The notes under the pieces are model-generated. The model was not told where the DNA came from. It did no database searches and was given only the letters and a program-made list of their open reading frames with translations. The position numbers and the translations under genes were made by a program. Source: Candidatus Parabacteroides intestinigallinarum (GTDB lineage Bacteria > Bacteroidota > Bacteroidia > Bacteroidales > Tannerellaceae). Taken from it: 64,000 bases of DNA. Of the stretch, positions 7,894 through 16,918 are shown piece by piece. How positions within the stretch are numbered: position 1 is the first letter of the stretch; each line of letters opens with the position of its first letter. The DNA is taken from assembly GCA_019114945.1 (NCBI GenBank), contig DXEN01000064.1, forward strand, positions 1 through 64,000, read 5' to 3'.

Positions 7894-9240
7894 ATGCGCA
7901 AGATACTTATCCAACACCCCACGATTATCAACGAAGGCCGACACTACGAGGGCGACGTGCTTATCGCCGGCGACCGCGTCGAGGCCGTATTCGAGGGCGA
8001 GGCCCCCGCGGGCGTAGCGGCGGAGGCCGACCAAGTGATAGACGCTACCGGCAAGTGGCTGATGCCCGGCGTCATCGACGACCAAGTGCATTTCCGCGAC
8101 CCCGGGCTCACCTATAAGGGCGACATCGAATCGGAAAGCCGCGCCGCCGTGGCCGGAGGCGTAACCACCTATATGGACATGCCCAACACAAAACCGCAAA
8201 CGACCACCATCGAGGCGCTGGAGTGGAAACTCAACCGCGCCGCGGAGGTGTCGCGCGCCAATTACGCCTTCTTCTTCGGCGGCACGAACGACAATTGGGA
8301 GGAAATCCGCCGGCTCGACCGCCATCGGATACCGGGGCTGAAGCTATTCTTAGGCTCGTCGACCGGCAATATGCTCATCGACCGGCCGGAGGCGCTGGAG
8401 CGCATCTTCGGCGAGAGCGGACTGCTCATCGCCATCCACGCCGAGAAAGAGGAGGTAATCAAACGGAACATCCAACACTACACGAACCTGTACGGCGACG
8501 CGCTGGACATCTCGTTCCACAGCAAGATACGCAGCGAGGAGGCCTGCTACCGATGCTCGTCCGAGGCCGCCGAGCTGGCGACCCGCCTCGGCAGCCGCCT
8601 GCACATCCTGCACATCTCCACGGCGCGCGAGCTGTCCTTGTTAAGCAACCAATCGCCGCTAAGCGAGAAGAAAATCACGGGCGAGGTGTGCGTGCACCAT
8701 CTTTGGTTCCACGACGGCGACTACGCCCGCCTCGGCAACCGCATCAAGTGGAATCCCTCCATCAAGACCCTACGGGACCGCAAGGCGCTACGCGAGGCGG
8801 TAGGCGACGACACCCTCGACATCGTGGCGACCGACCACGCCCCGCATCTCTGGGAGGAGAAACAAGGCTCGTGCCTGAAAGCGGCCTCGGGCGGACCGCT
8901 CGTACAGCACTCCCTCGTGGCGATGCTGGAGCTGGCCAAGGAAGGCGTTTTCACCTACGAGAAAGTGGTGGAGAAAATGGCGCACGCCCCGGCGGAGCTT
9001 TTCCGCGTCGACCGCCGCGGCTACATCCGCCCCGGTTACTACGCGGACCTGACGTTGATAGACCCCCATCGCACGTGGACGGTGGCGAAGGAGAACATCC
9101 TCTACCGCTGCGGATGGTCGCCATTCGAGGGCGTCACCTTCCACCACGCCGTGTGGAAAACCTTCGTCAACGGCGAGCTGGCCTACAGCGACGGACAAGT
9201 GAACGACGCCGTGCGGGGGCGGGAGGCGCGATTCAATTGA
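7894..9240 (+). CDS. pyrC: Dihydroorotase
   Basis: Cyclises carbamoyl-aspartate to dihydroorotate in pyrimidine synthesis; cytoplasmic metallo-amidohydrolase, 448 aa. Visible motifs are the first metal motif [10 protein letters not shown] (around residue 63), [23 protein letters not shown] with the candidate bridging lysine, HAEKEEV, HILHIST, and TDHAPH near residue 310. The first histidine of the usual HxH pair is replaced by Gln (QVH); from memory this is shared by related Bacteroidota enzymes, so it need not mean loss of function. Allantoinase or hydantoinase are less likely given the DRDP-type motifs. Probably transcribed with the upstream glycosyltransferase. Confidence 0.85.
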   Translation: MRKILIQHPTIINEGRHYEGDVLIAGDRVEAVFEGEAPAGVAAEADQVIDATGKWLMPGVIDDQVHFRDPGLTYKGDIESESRAAVAGGVTTYMDMPNTKPQTTTIEALEWKLNRAAEVSRANYAFFFGGTNDNWEEIRRLDRHRIPGLKLFLGSSTGNMLIDRPEALERIFGESGLLIAIHAEKEEVIKRNIQHYTNLYGDALDISFHSKIRSEEACYRCSSEAAELATRLGSRLHILHISTARELSLLSNQSPLSEKKITGEVCVHHLWFHDGDYARLGNRIKWNPSIKTLRDRKALREAVGDDTLDIVATDHAPHLWEEKQGSCLKAASGGPLVQHSLVAMLELAKEGVFTYEKVVEKMAHAPAELFRVDRRGYIRPGYYADLTLIDPHRTWTVAKENILYRCGWSPFEGVTFHHAVWKTFVNGELAYSDGQVNDAVRGREARFN

Positions 9241-9400
9241 CAATTAACAATTGACGATTGACGATTTAATTGACGATTGACGATTTAATTGAGGATTGAC
9301 GATTTAATTGACGATTGACAATTGACGATTGAAAATTATTTATTCCTCCTTTGTAATTGTCAATTGTCAATTGTTAATTGTCAATTCTCAATTGTCCAAG
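9241..9400. repeat. Heptamer repeats TTGACGA / TTGTCAA
   Basis: Directly after the pyrC stop come tandem 7-bp units of the ATTGACG family (9241-9330), then inverted-sense TTGTCAA units (9356-9397). The two halves are complementary and could form a long AT-rich hairpin at the end of the pyrC message. A shorter TTGTCAA block recurs at 9670-9718, overlapping the nhaA 3' end. Confidence 0.75.
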
Positions 9401-9631
9401 GCCATTTCCGCGGCCGCGGAAATCACCGCAGACACTTTTTTGCCACTTCCGCGACCGCGGAAACCATCGCAGACACTTTTTTGCCATTTCCGCGACCGCG
9501 GAAACCATCGCAGACACTTTTTTGCCACTTCCGCGACCGCGGAAACCATCGCAGACACTTTTCTGCCATTTCCGCGGCCGCGGAAACCATCGCAGACACT
9601 TTTCTGCCATTTCCGCGGCCGCGGAAACCAC
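9401..9631. repeat. Tandem array of 41-bp palindromic repeats (array 1)
   Basis: Five full units of exactly 41 bp (starts 9401, 9442, 9483, 9524, 9565) and a partial sixth (9606). Each unit has the palindrome TTTCCGCGGCCGCGGAAA or its variant with GACC, followed by a constant half CATCGCAGACACTTTTT. It lies between the convergent genes pyrC and nhaA. The period is not a multiple of three, and all six frames are open only because stop codons are absent, so it is not coding. Confidence 0.92.
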
Positions 9632-9705
9632 CTTCGATGAATTGACAATGGACAATGAACAATGGAAAATTGTCAATCGTCAATCGTCCATTGTCAATTT
9701 ATTTG

Positions 9706-11067
9706 TCAATTGTTAATTAATTCCGTTTTCGGCAATACTTTCCGCAGGATGAAATAGCCAACAACGCCGGAGACAAACGAGCCGACAAACACGCCCAGCT
9801 TCGCCTGGTTCAGGAGGTCGACGCCCGCCGCCGAGGTAGTGTCGAACGAGAGATTGGCGATGAACAAGGCGACCGTGAAACCGATACCGCCCAGCATCGA
9901 GACACCCAGCAGATTACGCTTGCTCATGCCCTGGGGCATTGAGGCCCACGGCGTGCAAGCGAAAAGGTAGGAGAACGAGAAGATACCCAACGCCTTCCCG
10001 ATGAACAGCCCCAGGAATACCGCCAAGGGGACGTTGAGCAACGTTTGCGGCTCGATATCGCCGAAAGTGACGCCAGCGTTCACGAACGCGAACAACGGAA
10101 GAATCACGTAGTTCACCCACGGATGCAGCTTGTCGGCGATGGTCTGCAGCGGGCTGATGGTCTTGTCCGCCAGCGTATGGATATTATTCAACACCTGTAT
10201 CTGCTGTCCGGTAAGCACCTGCGCCTTGGGTGAATGCTTCACCTCGCTGGCATCCAGCATCCCGATATAGCCATTCATCTCGCTCGCGAAATCGTCCAGC
10301 TTCAGCACGGGGCGGGCGGGCACCGTAAAGGCCACCAGCACGCCGGCGATGGTAGGATGGATGCCCGACTCCAGGAACAGCAGCCAGACGATGAAACCTC
10401 CCACATAGAAAAACAACGGGTAATGAATCCGAAGCTTCCCGCCGGCGTACAAGCCCGCCAGGATAACCAACGAGAGCAACAGGGGTTCGAAAGCGATGCT
10501 ACCGCTATAGAAAAGGGCGATGATGATAATGCCCCCGATATCGTCGACCACGGCGAGCGCCGTCAGGAAAATGCGCATGCTCAGCGGGACCCGCTTCCCC
10601 AGCAAGCCCAGCACGGCGAGCGCGAAAGCGATATCCGTCGCCATCGGGATGGCGGCGCCGTTCACCTCCGGGGCGGAGCTACATACCAACAGATAACACA
10701 CGACCGGCACGATCATGCCTCCACAGGCGGCCACGATGGGCAGCAACGCCTTCCGCGGGGAACTCAACTCGCCGATAAGCACCTCTTGCTTGATCTCCAA
10801 GCCAATCACGAAGAAGAAGACAGCCATCAAGGCGTCGTTCACGAACGCCAGCATCGACATCGGCTCCCCATGATGCGAGAAAAAACTAAACTGCCCCGCG
10901 TGCAAATCCACCGGGAATGCCAAGAGCAAGTGATAACGATCCGCCCACGGCGAATTGGCCAGGATCATCGCGACCACCATGGCGAGAAATAACAACGAAC
11001 TGGCGTTTGGCTTCTGGATAGCGAAGCGACGCAAAGGTTTCAGGATAACATGAATCGTACGGTCCAT
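9706..11067 (-). CDS. nhaA: Na+/H+ antiporter NhaA
   Basis: Inner-membrane electrogenic sodium/proton antiporter for pH and salt homeostasis, 453 aa with about 12 membrane segments. Diagnostic motifs are FFFVIGLEIKQE in the N-terminal third, PMATDIAFALAVLGLLGKRVP, and the transport aspartates in LAVVDDIGGIIIIALFYSG. The C-terminal third keeps GFTVALFIANLSF. It is the last gene of a same-strand run uvrA-orf-yigZ-nhaA with gaps of 3 to 32 bp, so likely co-transcribed at least in part. The 3' end runs into heptamer repeats. Confidence 0.95.
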   Translation of the reverse strand: MDRTIHVILKPLRRFAIQKPNASSLLFLAMVVAMILANSPWADRYHLLLAFPVDLHAGQFSFFSHHGEPMSMLAFVNDALMAVFFFVIGLEIKQEVLIGELSSPRKALLPIVAACGGMIVPVVCYLLVCSSAPEVNGAAIPMATDIAFALAVLGLLGKRVPLSMRIFLTALAVVDDIGGIIIIALFYSGSIAFEPLLLSLVILAGLYAGGKLRIHYPLFFYVGGFIVWLLFLESGIHPTIAGVLVAFTVPARPVLKLDDFASEMNGYIGMLDASEVKHSPKAQVLTGQQIQVLNNIHTLADKTISPLQTIADKLHPWVNYVILPLFAFVNAGVTFGDIEPQTLLNVPLAVFLGLFIGKALGIFSFSYLFACTPWASMPQGMSKRNLLGVSMLGGIGFTVALFIANLSFDTTSAAGVDLLNQAKLGVFVGSFVSGVVGYFILRKVLPKTELINN

Positions 11068-11099
11068 ACCTACATATATTAAAATTGATAATTGACGAT

Positions 11100-11705
11100 T
11101 TAGCGCTCGTCTACAAAATACACTGTTTCCACTTTCGAGAGGCGTTGCCTCAACCGCTCGGCGCTACCCGCTCGGATTCGCAACGTCATCTCGCAATCCA
11201 TCTCGAAGCGTTGCGACACGACCGTGGGATTCTCCTCTTTCACGACCCGCATGACACCGTTCAAGAACGGATACTCGAAGGCGATCGTCACGTCCACGTC
11301 CACCGTGCGCTCCTCTATCTCCGCCGCGGCGATCGCCTCGGCCGCCGCCGTACGATACGCCACGATCAATCCACTCGTCCCCAACTCGATGCCCCCGAAA
11401 TAACGCACCACGACAATCAGGATATCAGTCAGCTCGTTCGAGTTGATCTGCCCCAGGATCGGCTTGCCCGCCGTAGAGGAAGGCTCGCCGTCGTCGTTCG
11501 CCCGGAACGTCGAGCGGTCGGGGCCCAGCATGTAGGCCCAGCACACATGGCGTGCGTCGAAATAACGCTTGCGGTACTCCCGCAACCGCTCCTTCACCTC
11601 CTCCAGCGAGCGCACGGGGATGGCATACGAGATAAAACGGCTGCGCTTCTCGCTATAATAACCCTCGGCCACCTGCTTGATGGTCCTGTAAGTATCGCCA
11701 GCCAT
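11100..11705 (-). CDS. YigZ/IMPACT family protein
   Basis: A 201-aa UPF0029/IMPACT-family protein. The N-terminal domain carries the family core RFISYAIPV, DARHVCWAY, DDGEPSSTAGKPIL and VVRYFGGIELGTSGLIVAYRTA; the C-terminal domain is the ferredoxin-like DUF1949 type. In bacteria the role is not settled; the yeast and mammalian relatives influence translation control. It lies between a small ORF (3 bp away) and nhaA. Confidence 0.9.
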   Translation of the reverse strand: MAGDTYRTIKQVAEGYYSEKRSRFISYAIPVRSLEEVKERLREYRKRYFDARHVCWAYMLGPDRSTFRANDDGEPSSTAGKPILGQINSNELTDILIVVVRYFGGIELGTSGLIVAYRTAAAEAIAAAEIEERTVDVDVTIAFEYPFLNGVMRVVKEENPTVVSQRFEMDCEMTLRIRAGSAERLRQRLSKVETVYFVDER

Positions 11706-11708
11706 CGT

Positions 11709-11930
11709 TTAATCCGGTATTTTCGTGTTGGAAATCTCCTCCCGGTACGCCCGGAAATCCTTCATAATCTCCTCGATCTCCTCGATAAAATAAGGATCCC
11801 TCACCTTTTTCCGGACCTCCCCGTAATAGGCCTCGATAGCCGCCAGGGCGCAAATATCCTGCCCGCGTAACACGAAGTAAGGCTCCTCCTTCTCCACGCA
11901 CTGTTTAATCATCTGAATCGGATTCTTCAT
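11709..11930 (-). CDS. Small hypothetical protein
   Basis: A 73-aa charged soluble protein starting MKNPIQMIKQCVEKEEPYFV. The internal ATG at 11930 is chosen because the longer frame from 12005 would run into uvrA. It is sandwiched between uvrA (28 bp) and yigZ (3 bp) on the same strand. The sequence is mostly helical and Glu-rich with no recognisable motif. Confidence 0.75.
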   Translation of the reverse strand: MKNPIQMIKQCVEKEEPYFVLRGQDICALAAIEAYYGEVRKKVRDPYFIEEIEEIMKDFRAYREEISNTKIPD

Positions 11931-11958
11931 TGTATCTATGCTCTTTTCATTCCACTTC

Positions 11959-14802
11959 TTATTGCTGTCCCAATTCCTCCCGCAAGAAAGGCGCGGTAAA
12001 GCCAATGCCGCTCTCGGCCAACGCCTCCGGCGTACCGGCGAACAACACGTTGCCTCCCCGGCGGCCTCCCTCCGGCCCCATATCGATCAGGTAATCCGCG
12101 CTCTTTATCACGTCCAGGTTATGCTCGATCACGATAATCGTATTCCCTTTGTCCACCAGCTTGTTCAACACGCCCAGCAAGACACGGATGTCCTCGAAAT
12201 GCAGTCCGGTGGTCGGCTCGTCCAATACGTACAACGTCTTTCCCGTATCCCGCTTCGCCAGCTCCGTCGCCAATTTGACCCGCTGGCTCTCACCTCCCGA
12301 CAAGGTCGTGGATGGCTGTCCCAGCTTGATGTATCCCAAGCCCACCTCCTGCAACACCTTTATCTTCGACAAGATAGCGGGCACGCTCTCGAAAAACTCC
12401 ACCGCCATGTTGATGGTCATATCCAGCACGTCGGCGATGGATTTGCCCTTGTAACGCACCTCCAATGTCTCCCGGTTGTACCGCTTGCCGTGGCAATCCT
12501 CGCACGGCACCAACACGTCGGGCAGGAAATTCATCTCGATTGTCTTGTAGCCGTTTCCCTTGCACGTCTCGCAACGGCCACCGGCTACGTTGAACGAGAA
12601 ACGCCCAGGCTTATAGCCGCGCATCTTCGACTCGGGCAAACCCACGAACAAATTACGGATATCCGAGAATACCCCCGTATAGGTAGCGGGATTGCTTCGG
12701 GGCGACCGGCCGATGGGCGACTGGTCCACGTTCACGATCTTATCAATATTCTCCACGCCCTCGATCGCCTCGTAAGGCAACGGGTCCTCTAACGAGCGAT
12801 AAAAACGCTGGCTCAAGATCGGTTGCAAGGTCTTATTTATCAATGTAGACTTCCCGCTACCGGACACCCCCGTCACGCAAATGAAAGTGCCCAACGGGAA
12901 GGAGACATCCACGTGCTTCAAGTTATTGCCGGTCGCCCCTTTTATGGTAATGAATTTCCCGTTCCCTTTCCGGCGCTCGGCGGGAATGGGAATCTCCATC
13001 TTCCCATTTAGATAAGAGGAGGTCAGCGTATCGACCTCCAGCATCTCCTTGGGCGTACCAGCGAAAACCACCTCACCCCCAAGGCGTCCCGCCTTCGGGC
13101 CCATATCCACGATATAGTCGGCGTTCAACATCATATCCTTATCATGCTCCACCACGATCACCGAATTGCCGGAATCACGCAATTGCTTCAGCGAATTAAT
13201 CAGCCGGACATTATCACGCTGGTGCAAACCGATACTCGGCTCATCTAATATATACAGGACATTGACCAGCTGGCTCCCAATCTGCGTCGCCAAGCGGATA
13301 CGCTGGCTCTCGCCACCCGACAAAGAGGCCGACGCCCGGTTCAACGACAGATAATCCAAGCCAACATCCAGCAAGAAACGTAACCGGGAACGAATCTCCT
13401 TCAAGATTTCCGCGGCGATCCGCGCCTGCCGGGAATCTATCCTTTCCTCGATTCCCTCCAACCACTCATACAACTCCGAGATATCCATCGCCGCCAAATC
13501 CGCGATATTCTTCCCCGCGATCCGATAGCTCAACGCTTCCTTATTCAAGCGTTGCCCACCACACTCCGGACAGACGGCCGTCTTGATAAACTGGCCCGCC
13601 CACTTCTGCGCCGTGGCGGACGCCTCGCCCTCCTGTTGCATCAAGATATATTTGGCGACACCGCCGTAAGAAAGAAAATAATTGGAAGTTCCCAAAGAAT
13701 CGTTCTTGATACGCAGGCGTTCCTCGGTTCCATTCATAATCTCGTCCATCGCTTCCTCCGGAATCTCCCGGATAGGCGTCTTGATAGTCACGCCATACTT
13801 CTCGCAAATCGCCTCGATCTGCCAAAATATCAACGTATTCTTATATTTGCCCAAAGCCACGATACCCCCTCCGTGAATACTCAGGGATGGATCGGGCACG
13901 ATTTTTGTCATATCCAACAGATTGACCTGCCCCAAACCCTTGCACTTCGGGCATGCCCCTTGCGGGGAATTGAACGAGAAATTGTGCGGAGCGGGCTCGC
14001 TATACGAAAGTCCCGTCACCGGGTCCATCAAGCGACGGCTATAATGGCGCACCTCGTTCGTATCCGCATCCAAAAGCAGCACCAAACCATCACCTTGCTT
14101 CATCGCGATTCGCAAGCTCTCCTTCAAGCGGCGCTCGTCCGACTCGGATACCACCAATTTATCGATCACCACCTCGACACTGTGCATCTTATAGCGATCC
14201 AGCTTCATCCCATGATAAATCTCTTTCAACTCGCCATCCACACGCACGTTGAGGTAGCCCTTCTTCCGCATTTGCTCGAACAACTCCTTATAATGTCCTT
14301 TTCGGTTACGCACCAAAGGCGCCAACAGGTAGGTTTTCTTTCCCTTATACGCGTCAAGAATGAGGCGCAATACCTGCTCCTCGGTGTATTTCACCATCTT
14401 CTCGCCGCTCAAGTAAGAATACGCCTCCCCCGCACGGGCATAAAGCAACCGGAAAAAATCATAAATCTCGGTCGTGGTCCCCACCGTCGACCGCGGGTTC
14501 TTGTTTGTCGTCTTCTGTTCAATCGAGATCACCGGGCTCAGCCCCGTAATCTTATCCACGTCCGGCCGCTCCATATTCCCCAAGAAATTCCGGGCATACG
14601 CCGAGAAGGTCTCCACATATCGCCGTTGCCCCTCGGCAAAAATCGTATCGAACGCCAGCGACGACTTGCCGCTACCGCTCATACCGGTGATTACAGTCAA
14701 CTTATTCCTCGGAATCTCTATATCTATATTCTTCAGATTATGAACACGCGCTCCCCATACGGAGACACACCCGCCTTCCAATGCCTGCTTGTCTTTTATC
14801 AT
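11959..14802 (-). CDS. uvrA: Excinuclease ABC subunit A
   Basis: DNA-damage recognition ATPase of nucleotide excision repair; works as a dimer with UvrB. The 947-aa protein has two ABC ATPase modules: Walker A GMSGSGKSS at 40-48, SLSGGESQRIRLATQ and LDEPSIGLHQRD in the first, and GVSGSGKSTL, TLSGGESQRVKLATEL and LDEPTTGLHFED in the second. Zinc modules are visible as CPKCKGLG / CPECGGQR and CETCKGNGY / CEDCHGKRY. Length and motif order match standard UvrA. First gene of the uvrA-orf-yigZ-nhaA run. Confidence 0.97.
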   Translation of the reverse strand: MIKDKQALEGGCVSVWGARVHNLKNIDIEIPRNKLTVITGMSGSGKSSLAFDTIFAEGQRRYVETFSAYARNFLGNMERPDVDKITGLSPVISIEQKTTNKNPRSTVGTTTEIYDFFRLLYARAGEAYSYLSGEKMVKYTEEQVLRLILDAYKGKKTYLLAPLVRNRKGHYKELFEQMRKKGYLNVRVDGELKEIYHGMKLDRYKMHSVEVVIDKLVVSESDERRLKESLRIAMKQGDGLVLLLDADTNEVRHYSRRLMDPVTGLSYSEPAPHNFSFNSPQGACPKCKGLGQVNLLDMTKIVPDPSLSIHGGGIVALGKYKNTLIFWQIEAICEKYGVTIKTPIREIPEEAMDEIMNGTEERLRIKNDSLGTSNYFLSYGGVAKYILMQQEGEASATAQKWAGQFIKTAVCPECGGQRLNKEALSYRIAGKNIADLAAMDISELYEWLEGIEERIDSRQARIAAEILKEIRSRLRFLLDVGLDYLSLNRASASLSGGESQRIRLATQIGSQLVNVLYILDEPSIGLHQRDNVRLINSLKQLRDSGNSVIVVEHDKDMMLNADYIVDMGPKAGRLGGEVVFAGTPKEMLEVDTLTSSYLNGKMEIPIPAERRKGNGKFITIKGATGNNLKHVDVSFPLGTFICVTGVSGSGKSTLINKTLQPILSQRFYRSLEDPLPYEAIEGVENIDKIVNVDQSPIGRSPRSNPATYTGVFSDIRNLFVGLPESKMRGYKPGRFSFNVAGGRCETCKGNGYKTIEMNFLPDVLVPCEDCHGKRYNRETLEVRYKGKSIADVLDMTINMAVEFFESVPAILSKIKVLQEVGLGYIKLGQPSTTLSGGESQRVKLATELAKRDTGKTLYVLDEPTTGLHFEDIRVLLGVLNKLVDKGNTIIVIEHNLDVIKSADYLIDMGPEGGRRGGNVLFAGTPEALAESGIGFTAPFLREELGQQ

Positions 14803-14872
14803 CGTCTGCCTACTCTATATTAGGGGCGGTAAAGTTACGAAAAAATAAGAACACTTGTTTTGCCATAAATAG

Positions 14873-14930
14873 AAAGGTTATAGTTGTCGCAAAATCGCGA
14901 TAGCGAAATTACCGTTCAACTATAACCTTT
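14873..14930 (-). terminator. Long-armed hairpin between the OmpA lipoprotein gene and uvrA
   Basis: A 14-bp perfect inverted repeat, AAAGGTTATAGTTG at 14873-14886 facing CAACTATAACCTTT at 14917-14930, with a 30-nt loop. It lies downstream of the OmpA lipoprotein gene on the minus strand. The T-run after the arm is short, so it may be a terminator, a 3' stabiliser or an operator. Confidence 0.45.
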
Positions 14931-14999
14931 ATAAATATACTTCAATCAATGCTTACGCTCTTCAGGAGTCTCGTTCCTTAAAGGCGTATTTCTTACACG

Positions 15000-15680
15000 T
15001 CACTCTAAAGTACCTTGCCGCGCCGCCTGTATCATCTCTTGGCCCGCCACGATCATTATCTCCACACGACGATTCAAGGAACGTCCCTCCGGTGTATCAT
15101 TGCTTGCCACGGGATCGTGCACACCACGCCCCTCGAAGATCATACGATCCGTACTCACGCCATTCTGCATCAAATAATCGTACACGCTCTTCGCGCGCTT
15201 CTCGGATAATGTCTGGTTATAATCCACATTACCCGTATTATCCGTAAAACCAATGATCCGGATGTCCGTACCAGGATTCTGTTTCAAACTCGTAGCGAAA
15301 TTACGCAAAGCGCTCTTTGATGCCTCGCTCACCGTGCTGGAATTCGTAGCGAACAATATGCCGGAATCGAAAGTCAACTTCAAAGCCTCTCCATTGTTCA
15401 CCGTCTCTATCTTCGTCTCCTCAGGCAAAGTCTCTTCCAACTCCTTCTTCTGCTTATCCATTTTCTTACCAATCAAAGCTCCCGCCGTACCACCTACAGC
15501 CGCACCGATCACACTACCCAAAGCCGTATTACCAGCCAACGCCCCGACACCAGCGCCCACAGCGGCACCTCCACCTACGCCTATCGCCGTACCTTTAGCC
15601 GTATTACTCCATGTACCACAACTCGTGAAAATAACCGCCGCGCAAAGCATCGAGACAGATATTAATCGAATATTTCCCAT
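15000..15680 (-). CDS. OmpA-family outer-membrane lipoprotein with glycine zipper
   Basis: A 226-aa lipoprotein: signal peptide with lipobox FTSC (Cys21), a glycine-zipper segment (about 30-70, GVGGGAAVGAGVGALAG and AAVGGTAGALIGKK), then a C-terminal OmpA-like peptidoglycan-binding domain with GFTDNTGNVDYNQTLSEKRA and NRRVEI. This is the YiaD-type architecture: anchored in the outer membrane and touching the cell wall. Single gene; terminator-like hairpin downstream. Confidence 0.92.
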   Translation of the reverse strand: MGNIRLISVSMLCAAVIFTSCGTWSNTAKGTAIGVGGGAAVGAGVGALAGNTALGSVIGAAVGGTAGALIGKKMDKQKKELEETLPEETKIETVNNGEALKLTFDSGILFATNSSTVSEASKSALRNFATSLKQNPGTDIRIIGFTDNTGNVDYNQTLSEKRAKSVYDYLMQNGVSTDRMIFEGRGVHDPVASNDTPEGRSLNRRVEIMIVAGQEMIQAARQGTLE

Positions 15681-15729
15681 CTTATTATTAACTTAAACAA
15701 TCTTCGCTTTTATAATACACAACCGATTC

Positions 15730-16050
15730 TCAATCGAAAAGATTGATTGAATCGCAATACTCAAACTCACCTTGGACGATCAAAGTAATCTCCTCCGGCT
15801 CAAATTTGCCTACACCATCTTTCTGAGCGTTCTTAATCACATAGCTCACGACCTCATCCTCGTCGATCTCCACCTCGTCGTCCGTATTATCCAACAAGCC
15901 ATTCGACTCGTAGTAATCATAAATCAGATCTACGATATAATTAATATCGTCATCGCTAAACTTACCCTTCATCTCCTGCGGAAGATAATTTCGGATAAAT
16001 CGCACGGAATCATCCTCATCATAAAGAAATTCGTCATTGTTCGTACTCAT
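15730..16050 (-). CDS. Small acidic protein, function unknown
   Basis: A 106-aa strongly acidic protein (many Asp/Glu, e.g. DNTDDEVEIDEDE) with no signal peptide or membrane segment. I recognise the sequence type as common in Bacteroidales but know no function. It is upstream of the OmpA lipoprotein gene and downstream of rpmA on the same strand, separated from rpmA by a clear terminator. Confidence 0.75.
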   Translation of the reverse strand: MSTNNDEFLYDEDDSVRFIRNYLPQEMKGKFSDDDINYIVDLIYDYYESNGLLDNTDDEVEIDEDEVVSYVIKNAQKDGVGKFEPEEITLIVQGEFEYCDSINLFD

Positions 16051-16122
16051 AGCTTATCTATAATTATAGGTTTGAATAATGGCAAATGTACGGAATTTAT
16101 TCGTCGAATCCCACAAAAGCAC

Positions 16123-16153
16123 AAAAAAAGGATATCCACTTTCGTGAATATCC
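16123..16153 (-). terminator. Intrinsic terminator after rplU-rpmA
   Basis: On the minus strand a 10-bp stem (arms 16144-16153 and 16130-16139, one mismatch) with a 4-nt loop is followed by seven T residues (16129-16123). A classic rho-independent terminator 28 bp past the rpmA stop. Confidence 0.85.
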
Positions 16154-16180
16154 TCCTTTTTATTTCTCCACGCAGGACGC

Positions 16181-16447
16181 TTACGCCTCCGCTACAACTT
16201 CCTTCACCGACACAAACGATCTGTCGTTCTTGCTCTTGTGGAAAGTAACAACACCATCAACCAGCGCATACAACGTATGATCCTTGCCCATACCAACATT
16301 AACACCCGGATGATGTACCGTACCTCTCTGGCGTACGATAATATTTCCCGCTTTCGCCATCTCGCCACCAAAAAGCTTCACACCTAATCTTTTGCTATGT
16401 GACTCACGGCCGTTCTTCGAACTACCTACACCTTTTTTATGTGCCAT
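16181..16447 (-). CDS. rpmA: 50S ribosomal protein L27
   Basis: An 88-aa ribosomal protein that helps place tRNA at the peptidyl-transferase centre. The N-terminus [24 protein letters not shown] and the [19 protein letters not shown] core are diagnostic. No N-terminal prepeptide is present, unlike in Firmicutes. Second gene of the rplU-rpmA operon (21-bp gap). Confidence 0.97.
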   Translation of the reverse strand: MAHKKGVGSSKNGRESHSKRLGVKLFGGEMAKAGNIIVRQRGTVHHPGVNVGMGKDHTLYALVDGVVTFHKSKNDRSFVSVKEVVAEA

Positions 16448-16468
16448 CTTCTACTTCCTTTTTAAACG

Positions 16469-16786
16469 TTAAGCAACAACTTCTTTAATACTCACCTCGG
16501 TAAACTGCTGACGGTGTCCCTTCAGCTTACGATATCCTTTTCTTCTCTTCTTGTGGAATACCAATACCTTCTCGCCCTTTACCAGCGGAGACAATACCTC
16601 GCATACCACCTTCGCGCCTTCCACTACAGGAGTACCGACTGTTACCTCACCGTTGTTATCGACTAACAACACTTTGTCGAACTCGACTACAGCACCGCTT
16701 TCCGCGTTCTGAATGTGATGAACATACAATTTCTTTCCTTGTTCTGCCTTGAATTGCTGTCCATTAATCTCTACAATTACGTACAT
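16469..16786 (-). CDS. rplU: 50S ribosomal protein L21
   Basis: A 105-aa protein binding 23S rRNA early in 50S assembly. Recognised by [25 protein letters not shown], the FDKVLLV segment and the C-terminal [21 protein letters not shown]. First gene of the rplU-rpmA operon, preceded by a structured leader and a consensus promoter. Confidence 0.97.
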   Translation of the reverse strand: MYVIVEINGQQFKAEQGKKLYVHHIQNAESGAVVEFDKVLLVDNNGEVTVGTPVVEGAKVVCEVLSPLVKGEKVLVFHKKRRKGYRKLKGHRQQFTEVSIKEVVA

Positions 16787-16816
16787 CTGTCTTAAAAATT
16801 AAACAGGTTAAGTCCC

Positions 16817-16855
16817 GAGGGTGGGTTCCGTCACCGGCCCCTCTTGTCTACCCTC
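16817..16855 (-). promoter_or_regulatory. Structured leader of rplU-rpmA
   Basis: GAGGGT (16817-16822) pairs with ACCCTC (16850-16855), while the inner CCCCTC (16838-16843) competes for the same GAGGG arm. Alternative stems in the leader of a ribosomal protein gene suggest autogenous control by L21 or another r-protein; this is inference. Confidence 0.5.
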
Positions 16856-16871
16856 TGAGGAAAAATCGCCG

Positions 16872-16902
16872 CAAAGATACGACTTTTCCCTTAAAAGACA
16901 AT
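16872..16902 (-). promoter_or_regulatory. Promoter of rplU-rpmA
   Basis: On the minus strand TATCTTTG (16872-16879) is a perfect -7 element, with ATTG (16899-16902) 19 bp upstream as a 3-of-4 match to the -33 element TTTG. The leader is about 80 nt. Confidence 0.65.
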
Positions 16903-16918
16903 GAAGCAAGAATATTTT

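Noticed and set aside
9401-9631. CRISPR array
   Set aside because: The units are identical along their full length; there are no unique spacers and no cas genes nearby. The same holds for arrays 2 and 3.
9401-9716. Several open frames in both strands across array 1, with peptides repeating FRGRGNGRKVSAMVSA-like words
   Set aside because: The 41-bp period shifts the frame every unit and all frames are open only because the repeats lack stops; no start context or family match.
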